DNA from: Oryzomicrobium terrae
GTDB taxonomy: Bacteria > Pseudomonadota > Gammaproteobacteria > Burkholderiales > Rhodocyclaceae
Reading direction: 5' to 3'
NCBI RefSeq assembly: GCF_008274805.1
Contig: NZ_CP022579.1
Coordinates: 1,550,001-1,614,000 of the forward strand
Length of the DNA stretch: 64,000 bases
Positions 7,609 through 16,409 of this stretch are shown here, one piece after another (position 1 is the first letter of the stretch; each line of letters starts with the position of its first letter). The notes beneath the pieces were generated by a model. That model searched no databases. It saw only the letters and a list, made by a program, of their open reading frames with translations, and was not told the DNA's origin. The position numbers and the translations under genes were made by a program.

Positions 7609-10600
7609 TCAGGCGGTCAGTTTCTTGAACAGGTCCTTTACCGCGGCCACTCGGTCGGCAAGGGTCGGGCAGGAGCGGGAAAGAGCGAGTTTATCCTGTC
7701 CGGCCAGCTTGTAGTTCCGGTCGGTCTGGATGAGGTTGATGATCTTGATCGGCTCGATGGGCGGATTCTTCGAAAATTCCGGGCTGAACTGCACCGTCAC
7801 CTGTTCCCGGGTGGCATCGAGCTTTTGCACGCACAGGGGCTTGGCGAGCAGGCGCAGGCGGTGGGTGGCGAGCAGCGACTGGGCCTGGGCGGGCAGTTCG
7901 CCGAAACGGTCCACCAGTTCTTCCTGGAGGGCGCCGATCTCGTCGTCGGCCTCGCAGTTGGCCAGGCGCTTGTACAGCGACAGGCGCTCGTGCACGTCCG
8001 GGCAGTAGTCGTTGGGCAGCAGGGCCGGCACGTGCAGGTTGATTTCGGTGGCCACCCCCAGGGGCTGGGCCAGGTCCGGCTCGCGACCCTGCTTCAAGGC
8101 CGCCACCGCCCGGTTGAGCATCTCGGTGTACAGGTTGAAACCCACCTCCTGCATCTCGCCGGACTGGTTCTCGCCCAGCACCTCGCCAGCGCCACGGATT
8201 TCCAGGTCGTGCATGGCCAGGTAGAAGCCCGAGCCCAGCTCCTCCATCATCTGGATCGCTTCGAGGCGCTGCTTGGCTTGTTTGGTCAGGGCCTTTTCGT
8301 CGAATACCAGCAGGTAGGCGTAGGCCTGGTGGTGGGAGCGGCCGACCCGGCCGCGCAGCTGGTGCAGTTGGGCCAGGCCGAACTTTTCGGCCCGGTTGAT
8401 GAGGATGGTGTTGGCGTTCGAAATGTCGATGCCGGTCTCGATGATGGTGGTGCACAGCAGCAGGTTGGCCCGGCCCTGGGTGAAGTCGCGCATCACCCGT
8501 TCCAGGTCTCGCTCCGGCATCTGGCCGTGGCCCACGGCGATGCGCGCTTCCGGCAGCAGCTTGGTCAGCTTCTCGCGCATGTTGTCGATGGTGTCGACCT
8601 CGTTGTGCAGGAAGTACACCTGGCCGCCGCGCTTGAATTCGCGCAGCACCGCCTCGCGGATGATGCCGTCGGAGAACTTGGAGACGAAGGTCTTGATCGC
8701 AAGGCGCTTCTGCGGCGCCGTGGCGATGGCCGAGAAGTCCCGCAGCCCTTCCAGGCTCATGGCCAGGGTGCGTGGGATCGGCGTGGCGGTCAGGGTCAGC
8801 ACGTCAACCTCGGCGCGCAGGGCCTTCAGGGCCTCCTTCTGGCGCACGCCGAAGCGGTGTTCCTCGTCGATGATGACCAACCCCAGGTTGGGGAACTTCA
8901 CGTCCTGCTGGATCAGCTTGTGGGTGCCGATCAGGATGTCGATCTTGCCCTCGGCCAGATCCTTCACCGCCTGGGCGGTTTCCTTGGCGGTCTTGAAGCG
9001 GGAAATCTCGGCGATCTTCACCGGCCAATCGGCGAAACGGTCGCAGAAGGTCTGGTAGTGCTGCTCGCAGAGCAGGGTGGTGGGGCACAGCACCGCCACC
9101 TGCTTGTTGCCGGCCACGGCCACGAAGGCGGCGCGCAGGGCCACCTCGGTCTTGCCGAAGCCCACGTCGCCGCACACCAGCCGGTCCATGGGCTTGCCCG
9201 ACTTCATATCGTCGATCACCGCGGCGATGGCGGCGGCCTGGTCCGGGGTTTCCTCGAAGCCGAAACCGTCGGCGAAGGCGTCGTAGTCGCTGGCCTTGAA
9301 GGCGAAGGCATGACCCTGGCGGGCGGCCCGGGCGGCGTACAGCGCGAGCAGTTCAGCGGCGGTGTCGCGGGCCTGCTCGGCGGCGCGGCGCTTGGCTTTT
9401 TCCCACTGGCCCGAACCCAGGGTGTGCACCGGGGCGGCGTCCGGGTCGGCGCCGGAGTAGCGGGAGATGACGTGCAACTGGGACACCGGCACGTACAGCT
9501 TGGCGTCGTTGGCGTATTCCAGGTGCAGGAACTCGGTGTTGCCTTCCCCCAGGTCCAGGGTCACCAGGCCCAGGTAGCGGCCGATGCCGTGCTGCTCGTG
9601 CACCACCGGGTCGCCGACCTTGAGCTCGGTCAGGTCCTTCAGCCAGTTGTCCAGGCTGGCTTTCTTTTGCGCTGCCCGTTTGGCGCGGCGCGGGCTGCCG
9701 GCGTACAGCTCGGTCTCGGTGACGAAAGCCAGGGCGTCGCTGCCTGCACCAACGATGAAACCCGATTGCAGAGGGCCGACCCCCAGGGCCAGTTGGGGTG
9801 CCCCCGGGCTGGCAAAGGCCGCCAGATCGGCACTGGCCGCCGGCTTGAGGCCGTGCTCGGCGAACATCTCGTTGAGGGTTTCACGCCGGCCGGCGGATTC
9901 GGCCAGCAGCAGCACCCGCCCGGCAAAGCCGCCGGTAAACGCCTTCAGGGCGGTAAGCGGATCCTCGGCGCGGCGGTCCACCGCTACGGCTGGCAGGGAT
10001 GCCGCCAGTTCTGCCGCGGCACTGACTGCCGGGCGCAGGGCCAGCCGCCCGTAGTTTTTTGCAGCGACAAAGAACGCCTCCTCGTTGAGGAAAAGCGTTT
10101 CCGGCGGCAGCAGGGGGCGGGCCTTGTCCCCCTGGAGGAGGTTGTAGCGCGACTGGGTGTCCCGGGCGAAGTCGCGGATGGCTTCGTCCACCGCGCCGTG
10201 CAGGCAGAACAGGGCGTCCTTGGGCAGGTAGTCGAACAGGGTGGCGGCGTCGCCTTCCTCGAAGAACAGGGGCAGGTAGTACTCGATGCCCGCCGAGGGG
10301 ATGCCGTTGGAGATGTCCTTGTAGACCCCGGACTTGGCCGGGTCGCCCTCGAACACCTCGCGGAAGCGCTGGCGAAACAGCGTGCGCCCTCGGTCGTCCA
10401 TGGGAAATTCCCGGGCCGGCAGCAGCTGCACCTCGGGCACCGGGTAGAGGCTGCGCTGGGAATCGGCGTCGAAGGCGCGCAGGGTCTCGATCTCGTCGTC
10501 GAACAGGTCGATCCGGTAGGGCAGCGGCGAGCCCATCGGGAACAGGTCGATCAGCCCGCCGCGGATCGAGTATTCGCCCGGGGAGACCACCTGGGTGACG

Positions 10601-11112
10601 TTGGTGTAGCCGGCCAGGGTGACCTGGGCGCGGAAGGCCTCGGCGTCGAGCTGCTCACCCTTCTTGAAGTGGAAGGTATAGGCCGCCAGGAAGGCCGGCG
10701 GGGCCAACCGCACCACAGCGGTGGAGGCGGGTACCAGCACCACGTCGAACTCGCCCTTGTACAGCGCCCACAGGGTGGCCAGACGCTCGGACACCAGGTC
10801 GTGGTGGGGCGAGAAGTTGTCGTAGGGCAGGGTTTCCCAGTCCGGCAGCAGTTTGACCCGCAGCCCCGGGGCGAACCAGGGGATTTCGTCGAGCAGGCGC
10901 TGGGCGTCCTGGGCCGAGGCCGTGACCACCGCCAGGGGGCGCTTGATGCGGGTGGCTGCCGCCGCCAGGTAAAGGGCGTCGGCGGAGCCGGGCAAGGAGG
11001 GGGCATCGGTACGCTCGCCGGGGGCGGGCAGGCGCGCCGGCAGGGCCGCCGCCATCAGGTCGAGCAGGGCGGATGCGGCGTTCGTCGCGGGGGAAGAGGC
11101 AGGGGCAGTCAA
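7609..11112 (-). CDS. mfd: Transcription-repair coupling factor Mfd
   Basis: A protein of 1167 residues, the usual Mfd length. The UvrB-like N-terminal module is followed by the RNA-polymerase-interacting domain (DPVVHEQHGIGRYLGL, then HLEYANDAKLYVPVSQLHVI). The translocase has Walker A GDVGFGKTE at about residue 642 and Walker B DEEHRFG at about 749, then the TRG motif region and the D7 domain. It removes stalled RNA polymerase at lesions and recruits UvrA. The start is a TTG at 11112 without a clear ribosome-binding site; ATG at 11055 is an alternative. Confidence 0.97.
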   Translation of the reverse strand: MTAPASSPATNAASALLDLMAAALPARLPAPGERTDAPSLPGSADALYLAAAATRIKRPLAVVTASAQDAQRLLDEIPWFAPGLRVKLLPDWETLPYDNFSPHHDLVSERLATLWALYKGEFDVVLVPASTAVVRLAPPAFLAAYTFHFKKGEQLDAEAFRAQVTLAGYTNVTQVVSPGEYSIRGGLIDLFPMGSPLPYRIDLFDDEIETLRAFDADSQRSLYPVPEVQLLPAREFPMDDRGRTLFRQRFREVFEGDPAKSGVYKDISNGIPSAGIEYYLPLFFEEGDAATLFDYLPKDALFCLHGAVDEAIRDFARDTQSRYNLLQGDKARPLLPPETLFLNEEAFFVAAKNYGRLALRPAVSAAAELAASLPAVAVDRRAEDPLTALKAFTGGFAGRVLLLAESAGRRETLNEMFAEHGLKPAASADLAAFASPGAPQLALGVGPLQSGFIVGAGSDALAFVTETELYAGSPRRAKRAAQKKASLDNWLKDLTELKVGDPVVHEQHGIGRYLGLVTLDLGEGNTEFLHLEYANDAKLYVPVSQLHVISRYSGADPDAAPVHTLGSGQWEKAKRRAAEQARDTAAELLALYAARAARQGHAFAFKASDYDAFADGFGFEETPDQAAAIAAVIDDMKSGKPMDRLVCGDVGFGKTEVALRAAFVAVAGNKQVAVLCPTTLLCEQHYQTFCDRFADWPVKIAEISRFKTAKETAQAVKDLAEGKIDILIGTHKLIQQDVKFPNLGLVIIDEEHRFGVRQKEALKALRAEVDVLTLTATPIPRTLAMSLEGLRDFSAIATAPQKRLAIKTFVSKFSDGIIREAVLREFKRGGQVYFLHNEVDTIDNMREKLTKLLPEARIAVGHGQMPERDLERVMRDFTQGRANLLLCTTIIETGIDISNANTILINRAEKFGLAQLHQLRGRVGRSHHQAYAYLLVFDEKALTKQAKQRLEAIQMMEELGSGFYLAMHDLEIRGAGEVLGENQSGEMQEVGFNLYTEMLNRAVAALKQGREPDLAQPLGVATEINLHVPALLPNDYCPDVHERLSLYKRLANCEADDEIGALQEELVDRFGELPAQAQSLLATHRLRLLAKPLCVQKLDATREQVTVQFSPEFSKNPPIEPIKIINLIQTDRNYKLAGQDKLALSRSCPTLADRVAAVKDLFKKLTA

Positions 11113-11224
11113 CGCAAACCGGGCCCAGAGCGGATGCAGTGGGCCTAAAAAACGGGAAAGGCTGAATTATAGGCCCAGGGAGAAGGAGGGGCGTCCCCGC
11201 CCGTGGGGCGGTCTGAATGGAACG

Positions 11225-11656
11225 TTACGGCAGGTGGTGGGTGGCGTTGCTTACGGCCAGGAACACTTCACGCAGGAAAATACCCAGGCTGGCAATCAGG
11301 GCGACCATGGCCAGGATGAACAGCACGGCCACCATGCGGGCCAGGTCCACGGCCAGGAGCGCGCCGAGAAAGGCACCGGCCACCACCAGACAGACCAGCA
11401 GGGCGCCGGACACGGCGGCCAGGATGGCGAAATAGATGAGGCGGATGCGCCGCAGCAGGATGCGCAATTCCAGCCGGTCGGCGGCGGCATGGCCATCGGC
11501 CTTGTTCAGGCGGTCCTGCAGCAGACGGCGCCGGTCCACGTTGCGGCCGAGGCGCACGTTGAGGGTGGACACCAGGGTGGCGACGGCGGTGAGCAGGAAT
11601 ACCGGAGCAACCGCCAGCTGGATGACCCGGGAAATGTCGGAAAGATGGGATTCCAT
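11225..11656 (-). CDS. DUF2721 family membrane protein
   Basis: A 143-residue inner-membrane protein with three hydrophobic segments: near residues 9-30, 73-95 and 105-127. Between the first two is a basic cytoplasmic stretch with the family pattern LNVRLGRNVDRRRLLQDRL. That layout and the N-terminal MESHLSDISRVIQLAVAPVFLL match DUF2721. No function is established. It is divergent from the ModE-type regulator, with their shared control region at 11657-11797. Confidence 0.82.
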   Translation of the reverse strand: MESHLSDISRVIQLAVAPVFLLTAVATLVSTLNVRLGRNVDRRRLLQDRLNKADGHAAADRLELRILLRRIRLIYFAILAAVSGALLVCLVVAGAFLGALLAVDLARMVAVLFILAMVALIASLGIFLREVFLAVSNATHHLP

Positions 11657-11732
11657 GGTTGTGGAGGCGCGACAGAGTTTTTGGCGAAGTTTGCTCCAGC
11701 TTAAGGTAAGGCCCGGGACAGCGGTCTAAAAT

Positions 11733-11757
11733 TCGCTATTAATTTTGTATATAGCGA
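11733..11757. promoter_or_regulatory. Predicted ModE operator
   Basis: TCGCTAT at 11733-11739 and its inverse ATAGCGA at 11751-11757 flank an AT-rich 11-base core, giving CGCTAT...TATATAGCG. This matches the known ModE box pattern (CGNTATATA-N-TATATANCG). It sits 41 bases upstream of the ModE-type gene and 76 bases from the divergent DUF2721 start, so autoregulation and possibly control of DUF2721 are plausible. Confidence 0.8.
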
Positions 11758-11797
11758 TCCGCCTGCCCGGTGGATACGCACGCCAGGAGCCCGATAC

Positions 11798-12769
11798 ATG
11801 CCCTCGCCGTCCCGGCTTAATGCCCACGTTGCCCAAATTCCTCCACCCCCGGCGGGGTTTTCCCCGCCTCGTGCCCAGACCGTGCTGGCGCCGGGGGATC
11901 TGGCCCTGGGGCCCGTCCCCCTGGGCCTCCATCTCGAAGGTCGCTTCTGGCTGACCATCGGCGAGTCCGGCTATGCCGGTGAGGGCCGGGTGGCTCTGCT
12001 CGAAGCGATCGACCGGGAAGGCTCCTTGAACAAGGCGGCCAAGGCCCTGGGCCTGAGCTACAAGTCGGCGTGGGATGCCCTCCAGTTCCTCAATAATGCG
12101 GCGGGCGTGCCGCTGGTGACCGCCAGTACCGGCGGGCGCGGTGGCGGCGGCAGCCAGCTGACTTCGTCCGGACGCTGGCTGGTGGAGGTGTTCAATCGGG
12201 TGAAAAGCGTTCACCGCCAGTTTCTCGATGCCCTGGCCGCGGCGGTGGTGCGTAGCACGGCGGCGGGGGAGGGGGCCGGCGCTCCGGGCGCCCTGGAGCG
12301 CCTGTTCTTGCGCACCAGCGCCCGCAACCAATGGCTGGGGCGGATGGTGGCCCTGCATCAGGAGGGTATCTCGGTTCTGGTGGAGGTGGATCTGGGCGGT
12401 CCGCGCCTGCATGCCCGCCTGACCGCCGCCAGCGTCAGCGAACTGGGCCTGGAACCGGGCATGTCGGTCTGGGCCCTGGTCAAGGCCCAGGCGGTGCGGC
12501 TGGCGGCCCCCGACGAAATCGTGACGGGAGATGCACGGGCGCACAACCGCCTTTCCGGTCGTGTCCTCCCCGCGCCGCCGGTCGATGGCGGCGGTAGCGT
12601 CGATAGCGACGAACTGGAAGTCGCCCTGGCCCTCGACGGCGGTAATACGGTGCACGCCGTCCTGTCGCGGGCGCGGGCAGAGGCCTTGGGAGTGTCGGAG
12701 CGGGCCGAGGAACGGGAACTGCTGGCCGTGTTCGACCCGGCCCAGGTCATCCTCGGCGTGTTAGCTTAA
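11798..12769 (+). CDS. modE: ModE-type molybdate-responsive transcriptional regulator
   Basis: A 323-residue regulator. A LysR-like winged HTH (EGRVALLEAIDREGSLNKAA then LGLSYKSAWDAL, about residues 61-100) is followed by two molybdate/tungstate-binding MOP (TOBE) domains. The first contains SARNQWLGRMVAL and VWALVKAQAV; the second contains NRLSGRV and ends in FDPAQVILGV. In the family, molybdate binding to the MOP domains enables DNA binding. The first 50 residues are an unusual Pro/Ala-rich extension before the HTH. CAGGAG is correctly spaced before ATG 11798. No modABC transport genes lie nearby. Confidence 0.93.
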   Translation: MPSPSRLNAHVAQIPPPPAGFSPPRAQTVLAPGDLALGPVPLGLHLEGRFWLTIGESGYAGEGRVALLEAIDREGSLNKAAKALGLSYKSAWDALQFLNNAAGVPLVTASTGGRGGGGSQLTSSGRWLVEVFNRVKSVHRQFLDALAAAVVRSTAAGEGAGAPGALERLFLRTSARNQWLGRMVALHQEGISVLVEVDLGGPRLHARLTAASVSELGLEPGMSVWALVKAQAVRLAAPDEIVTGDARAHNRLSGRVLPAPPVDGGGSVDSDELEVALALDGGNTVHAVLSRARAEALGVSERAEERELLAVFDPAQVILGVLA

Positions 12770-12796
12770 CCTTTGAGTGCACGCCTGGAGAGCGCC

Positions 12797-13522
12797 TTAG
12801 GGGTGTAACCAGCGCCGCAGCCAGGCGGTGACGGCCTGGGCCGTATCCTGGCGGCGCTGGCTGACAATCAGGTCGTGGGGCGCGTTGATCAGGGTCAGGG
12901 CGTGCTGGGCCGCGCTGGTTTCGGTGGAGGGGAGGGCCTCGCTATCGCCATGGCGGGCGTGCTCCTCGCCCACGTAAAGCAGTGGCACGCTTAGGTAGCC
13001 GAGGGCGTGGCGGCCCGCCTGGTCGATGAAGCCGTTGCGGCAGGCCAGCACCCGGCAAGCCCCCTGGCGGCTGGCGGTCAGCCGCAGCGCGGCGGGGGCG
13101 GCACCGCCGCTGGCGACGATGCCCAGCCCAAGCCCGCTCGGCAGGCCGAGGATGCGGCAGTCGTTGCCTTGCAGGTATTGCAGGCAGGAGGCCAGCCGGC
13201 TTTCGAGCAGTGCCACGTCGCGCAACAGGTCTGGATAGCGGGTGTCGTTGGGCGTCAGCAGGTCGATGCGGAAAACGGCATAGCCGGCGGCAAGCAGGGC
13301 TTGGCCGATGGCGTAGGGGCCGGCGTCGCGGAGGGAGGCCGGCTGCACCACCACGGCCAGCCCCAGGGGCGGCGCCGAGGCGGCCGGAAAGGCCAGCTCG
13401 CCGGCCAGTTGCGCCCCGTCGCTGCGCAGGGTCAGCGGGTAGCCGGTCGGCGTATCGAAGACGATGCTGGCAGGGTCTGATTCCGCCAGTGGTGGCACAG
13501 CGATTGCAGGCTGGGCGGTCAT
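12797..13522 (-). CDS. Alpha/beta-hydrolase-like protein, nucleophile unclear
   Basis: A protein of 241 residues from ATG 13522, which follows GGGGTAAGGATC; the longer in-frame extension overlaps the MgtC-type gene and reads as a shadow. The fold pattern resembles dienelactone-hydrolase-like proteins: a strand with VVVQPASL, then GYAVFRIDLLTPND, a helix DLLRDVALLESRL, a glycine-rich elbow, VPLLYVGEE, and a late histidine in LINAPHDL. At the elbow the sequence reads LGLPSGLGLG, so the normal G-x-S-x-G serine appears displaced or lost. Catalysis is therefore doubtful. The start is 6 bases from the MgtC-type stop. Confidence 0.62.
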   Translation of the reverse strand: MTAQPAIAVPPLAESDPASIVFDTPTGYPLTLRSDGAQLAGELAFPAASAPPLGLAVVVQPASLRDAGPYAIGQALLAAGYAVFRIDLLTPNDTRYPDLLRDVALLESRLASCLQYLQGNDCRILGLPSGLGLGIVASGGAAPAALRLTASRQGACRVLACRNGFIDQAGRHALGYLSVPLLYVGEEHARHGDSEALPSTETSAAQHALTLINAPHDLIVSQRRQDTAQAVTAWLRRWLHP

Positions 13523-13527
13523 GATCC

Positions 13528-14808
13528 TTACCCCGCTATCCATGATGCGGTGCCTAGCCACCAGCCCCCGAGGCCGCCGATAGCCACGGCGCTGAAGCCG
13601 AGGGCCACCCGTTGCGCCAGTTGGCGCCCCGCCACGACCGTGACCACCGCCAGTTTGAAGCCCAGGTTCGCCAGCACGGCCAGGCCCACGGCGGTGACGG
13701 CCTGGTGAGCCGTGACCCGGTCCAGGCTGTACAGGCGCAGGCTGGACAGGGTGATAGCATCCACGTCGGTCAGACCCGAGGCCAGGGCCACCAGGTACAA
13801 GCCCCGGCTGCCGGCGATGTCGGCCAGCCAGGCCGAGAGGAACAGCACCACTGCATAGATGGCGCCGAAGGTCAGGGCCGTGCGGATTTCGGTGGGGTTG
13901 CGCAGTTCCAGCTCGGGGAGGTCGTCCTGGCGCCCCATGTGGCGCCACATCAGCACGGCCACCACCAAGCCGGCCAGGGCGCCGCCGAGCATTTGCGGCA
14001 GCAGGTCGCGCAGCAGGCCGGGCTGAACCACGGCGGTCAGGGTGCTGAGCCGTACCAGCACCACCAGGTTGGCGGTGAGGATGACGACCAGGGCCAGGCG
14101 GTTGAGGGTCGGCGTTTCCCGGCTATGGCGGGCATACACCAGGGTGGTCGCGGTGCTCGATACCAGCCCGCCCAGGACGCCGAGGAGCGGCGCGCCGTGG
14201 CGCTGTCCGGCAACGCGTAGGGCTCCGTAGCCGGCCAGGGAAACTCCGGAAATCAGCACCACCATCCACCACACCTGGTAAGGGTTGATGGCCTGGTAGG
14301 GGCCGAACCCCTGGTCCGGCAGGATCGGCAGGATGACCAGGGAGAGCACGGCGAACTGCAGGATGGAGATGATGTCCCGCTCGGTGAGCTTGCTGGTGAG
14401 GCGCTTCAACTGGGCCTTGAAGTAGAGCAGGACGGTGCTGACGATCGCCAGCATGACCGCCTGGGAGCGGAATTCGTCGTACCAGGCCATGGCGCCGAAG
14501 CCGAAGGCGAGCAGCAACGCCACTACCGAGGTGGTGCCCGGATCATTGGGATCGGGGCGAACCGAATAACTGGCGATCATCATCGCCGCGACCGCCAGCA
14601 GGCCGGCACCGATCAGCCAGGGGGCGTCGAAATGGCTGGCCAGCAGGGCGCATACGGCGCCAAGCAAGGCCGTCAGGCCGAAGGTGCGCAGACCTGCCCG
14701 GGACGTGGTGCGCCGTTCCCGTTCCAGGCCCATGAGCAGACCCAGCCCCAGGGCGGTAAGAAATCCCTGGGCGAATTCGAGGCCGACGTTGGTGAGTAGG
14801 GTAGTCAC
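13528..14808 (-). CDS. MgtC/SapB-DUF4010 family integral membrane protein
   Basis: A 426-residue, highly hydrophobic protein with around a dozen predicted membrane segments. The N-terminal part carries the MgtC-like pattern GLGLGLLMGLERERR and RTFGLTALLGA. The C-terminal part has the DUF4010 features GGLVSSTATTLVYAR and ALASGLTDVDAITLS. The translation start is GTG at 14808. The biochemical role is not established; MgtC relatives are linked to magnesium limitation and ATP synthase control, but that should not be assumed here. The hydrolase-like gene follows closely and may be cotranscribed. Confidence 0.85.
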   Translation of the reverse strand: MTTLLTNVGLEFAQGFLTALGLGLLMGLERERRTTSRAGLRTFGLTALLGAVCALLASHFDAPWLIGAGLLAVAAMMIASYSVRPDPNDPGTTSVVALLLAFGFGAMAWYDEFRSQAVMLAIVSTVLLYFKAQLKRLTSKLTERDIISILQFAVLSLVILPILPDQGFGPYQAINPYQVWWMVVLISGVSLAGYGALRVAGQRHGAPLLGVLGGLVSSTATTLVYARHSRETPTLNRLALVVILTANLVVLVRLSTLTAVVQPGLLRDLLPQMLGGALAGLVVAVLMWRHMGRQDDLPELELRNPTEIRTALTFGAIYAVVLFLSAWLADIAGSRGLYLVALASGLTDVDAITLSSLRLYSLDRVTAHQAVTAVGLAVLANLGFKLAVVTVVAGRQLAQRVALGFSAVAIGGLGGWWLGTASWIAG

Positions 14809-15097
14809 GATAGATAAAGCTTAGTGGATCGCCGCCCTGGGCGCACGGCGTGCCGGACGGCCGGGCGAAAGCCCCCGTTGATGAATGCGGAAAGTGGAAA
14901 AACGGCACCCGGTCGGGCGGATTTGATCTGGGTGCCGGGGGAAGTCCTGCCTGCTTCCGGTAGAATCGATGCTTGCCGTACCCGCGGTTCGACCGCCGGG
15001 CCAGTCGCCCGATTTTCCCTTGTCTGGCGCCCATTGTGCCCGAACCCAGCGCGCTCCCGCTCTCCGCCTGCCTGCGATCCTGACTTCACCGCTCCCC

Positions 15098-15829
15098 ATG
15101 CCCGACCCCGTTACCGCTTCCGCCACGCCCGTTTCCGCCAAGTACTACGCCATCGTCCCGGCGGCGGGGCACGGCAGCCGCTTCGGTAGCGAAACCCCCA
15201 AGCAGTACCTGCCCCTGCTCGGGCGGCCCTTGCTCTACCACACTCTGGCGGTGCTCTGCGCCTGTTCGGCCATCGACCGGGTGATCGTGGTGCTGGCGCC
15301 GGACGACTCCTGGTGGGGCGCCTTCGAGTGGACTTCCCTCGGTGCCAAGCTGGAAACCGTGCGCCAAGGTGGGGCCACCCGGGCGGCCAGCGTCCAGGCC
15401 GGCCTGGCGGCGGCCGCTACCGCCGCCGCGGGTACTGACTGGGTGCTGGTGCACGATGCGGCACGGCCGTGCCTTTCCGCCGCCGCCCTTGGCCAGTTGC
15501 TGCAGACCCTGGCGGATGATCCGGTGGGCGGGCTGCTGGCGGTGCCGGTGGCCGATACCCTGAAACGCTCTGATCAGCGCGACCGGGTGGCCGCGACGGT
15601 GCCCCGGGACGGCCTGTGGCAGGCCCAGACGCCCCAGGTGTTCCGCTATGGCCTGCTCTGCGACGCCCTGGCCCGCTTTGCCGACGTTACCGACGAAGCC
15701 GGCGCCATGGAGGCCGCGGGCCACGTGCCCCGCCTGGTGCGGGGCGAACTGGCCAACCTGAAAGTCACCTATCCGGCCGACCTGGCCCTGGCCGAACGCC
15801 TGCTGGCGACGGCTCCCCGGGTCGGCTGA
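15098..15829 (+). CDS. ispD: 2-C-methyl-D-erythritol 4-phosphate cytidylyltransferase
   Basis: An IspD of 243 residues, the CTP-dependent third step of the MEP isoprenoid pathway. The nucleotide-binding signature [20 protein letters not shown] and the [10 protein letters not shown] motif are both clear, and [18 protein letters not shown] lies near the C-terminus. I use ATG 15098; the frame upstream lacks family similarity. ispF follows 34 bases later in the standard ispDF arrangement. The 14809-15097 gap to the divergent MgtC-type gene holds no gene I can support. Confidence 0.96.
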   Translation: MPDPVTASATPVSAKYYAIVPAAGHGSRFGSETPKQYLPLLGRPLLYHTLAVLCACSAIDRVIVVLAPDDSWWGAFEWTSLGAKLETVRQGGATRAASVQAGLAAAATAAAGTDWVLVHDAARPCLSAAALGQLLQTLADDPVGGLLAVPVADTLKRSDQRDRVAATVPRDGLWQAQTPQVFRYGLLCDALARFADVTDEAGAMEAAGHVPRLVRGELANLKVTYPADLALAERLLATAPRVG

Positions 15830-15863
15830 TTTTCTTCCTGTTCAACTTTTCGGAATCCCTACT

Positions 15864-16376
15864 GTGCTCAGAATCGGACAAGGCTACGACATCCACGCCC
15901 TGGTGCCCGGGCGACCCCTCGTCATAGGCGGCGTCACCATCCCCTTCGACCGGGGCCTGCACGGCCACTCCGACGCCGATGTGCTGATCCATGCCGTCAT
16001 TGACGCCCTGTTCGGCGCCGCCGGCCTGGGCGATATCGGCCGCCACTTCCCTGATACCGACCCCCGGTTCAAGGGGGCCGATAGCCGCGTACTACTGCGT
16101 GAGGCTATCGCCCGGGTAACCGCGGCTGGCTACGGCATCCTCAACCTGGATTGCACCGTGGTGGCCGAGGCGCCCAAGCTGGCGTCCTACATTCCGGCCA
16201 TGGTGGCCAATATCGCTGCCGACCTGGGGCTGCCGGAAAAGGACGTGAACGTGAAGGCCAAAACCGCCGAGAAGCTCGGCCCGGTCGGTCGTGGCGAAGG
16301 CATGGAAGCCCAGGCCATCGTTCTCCTCGGCGAGCTGGCCGACGAGGATGAGCACGACCACGATCACGACCACTAA
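15864..16376 (+). CDS. ispF: 2-C-methyl-D-erythritol 2,4-cyclodiphosphate synthase
   Basis: A 170-residue IspF that forms the cyclodiphosphate in the MEP pathway as a trimer. It has the metal ligands of YDIHAL (D9, H11) and the [31 protein letters not shown] and CTVVAEAPK motifs. The start is GTG at 15864. The protein runs about ten residues past the usual family end with a tail [14 protein letters not shown]. This acidic, histidine-rich tail could bind metal ions, which is unusual for IspF. Confidence 0.96.
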   Translation: MLRIGQGYDIHALVPGRPLVIGGVTIPFDRGLHGHSDADVLIHAVIDALFGAAGLGDIGRHFPDTDPRFKGADSRVLLREAIARVTAAGYGILNLDCTVVAEAPKLASYIPAMVANIAADLGLPEKDVNVKAKTAEKLGPVGRGEGMEAQAIVLLGELADEDEHDHDHDH

Positions 16377-16409
16377 GCTCCTGCACGCTCCTCTTTTCCG
16401 GCTGTTTCC

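Noticed and set aside
7825-11148. An 1107-codon open frame on the plus strand opposite mfd
   Set aside because: Antisense shadow of a clear Mfd; composition is low-complexity and no ribosome-binding site or domain is visible. The long antisense frames over hscA, acnA, acnB, sdhA and the GADEF-EAL gene are rejected for the same reason.
13523-13948. N-terminal extension of the hydrolase-like gene to 13948
   Set aside because: It lies inside the MgtC-type gene in another frame and is Gly/Pro/Arg-rich shadow sequence; ATG 13522 with a ribosome-binding site is adequate.
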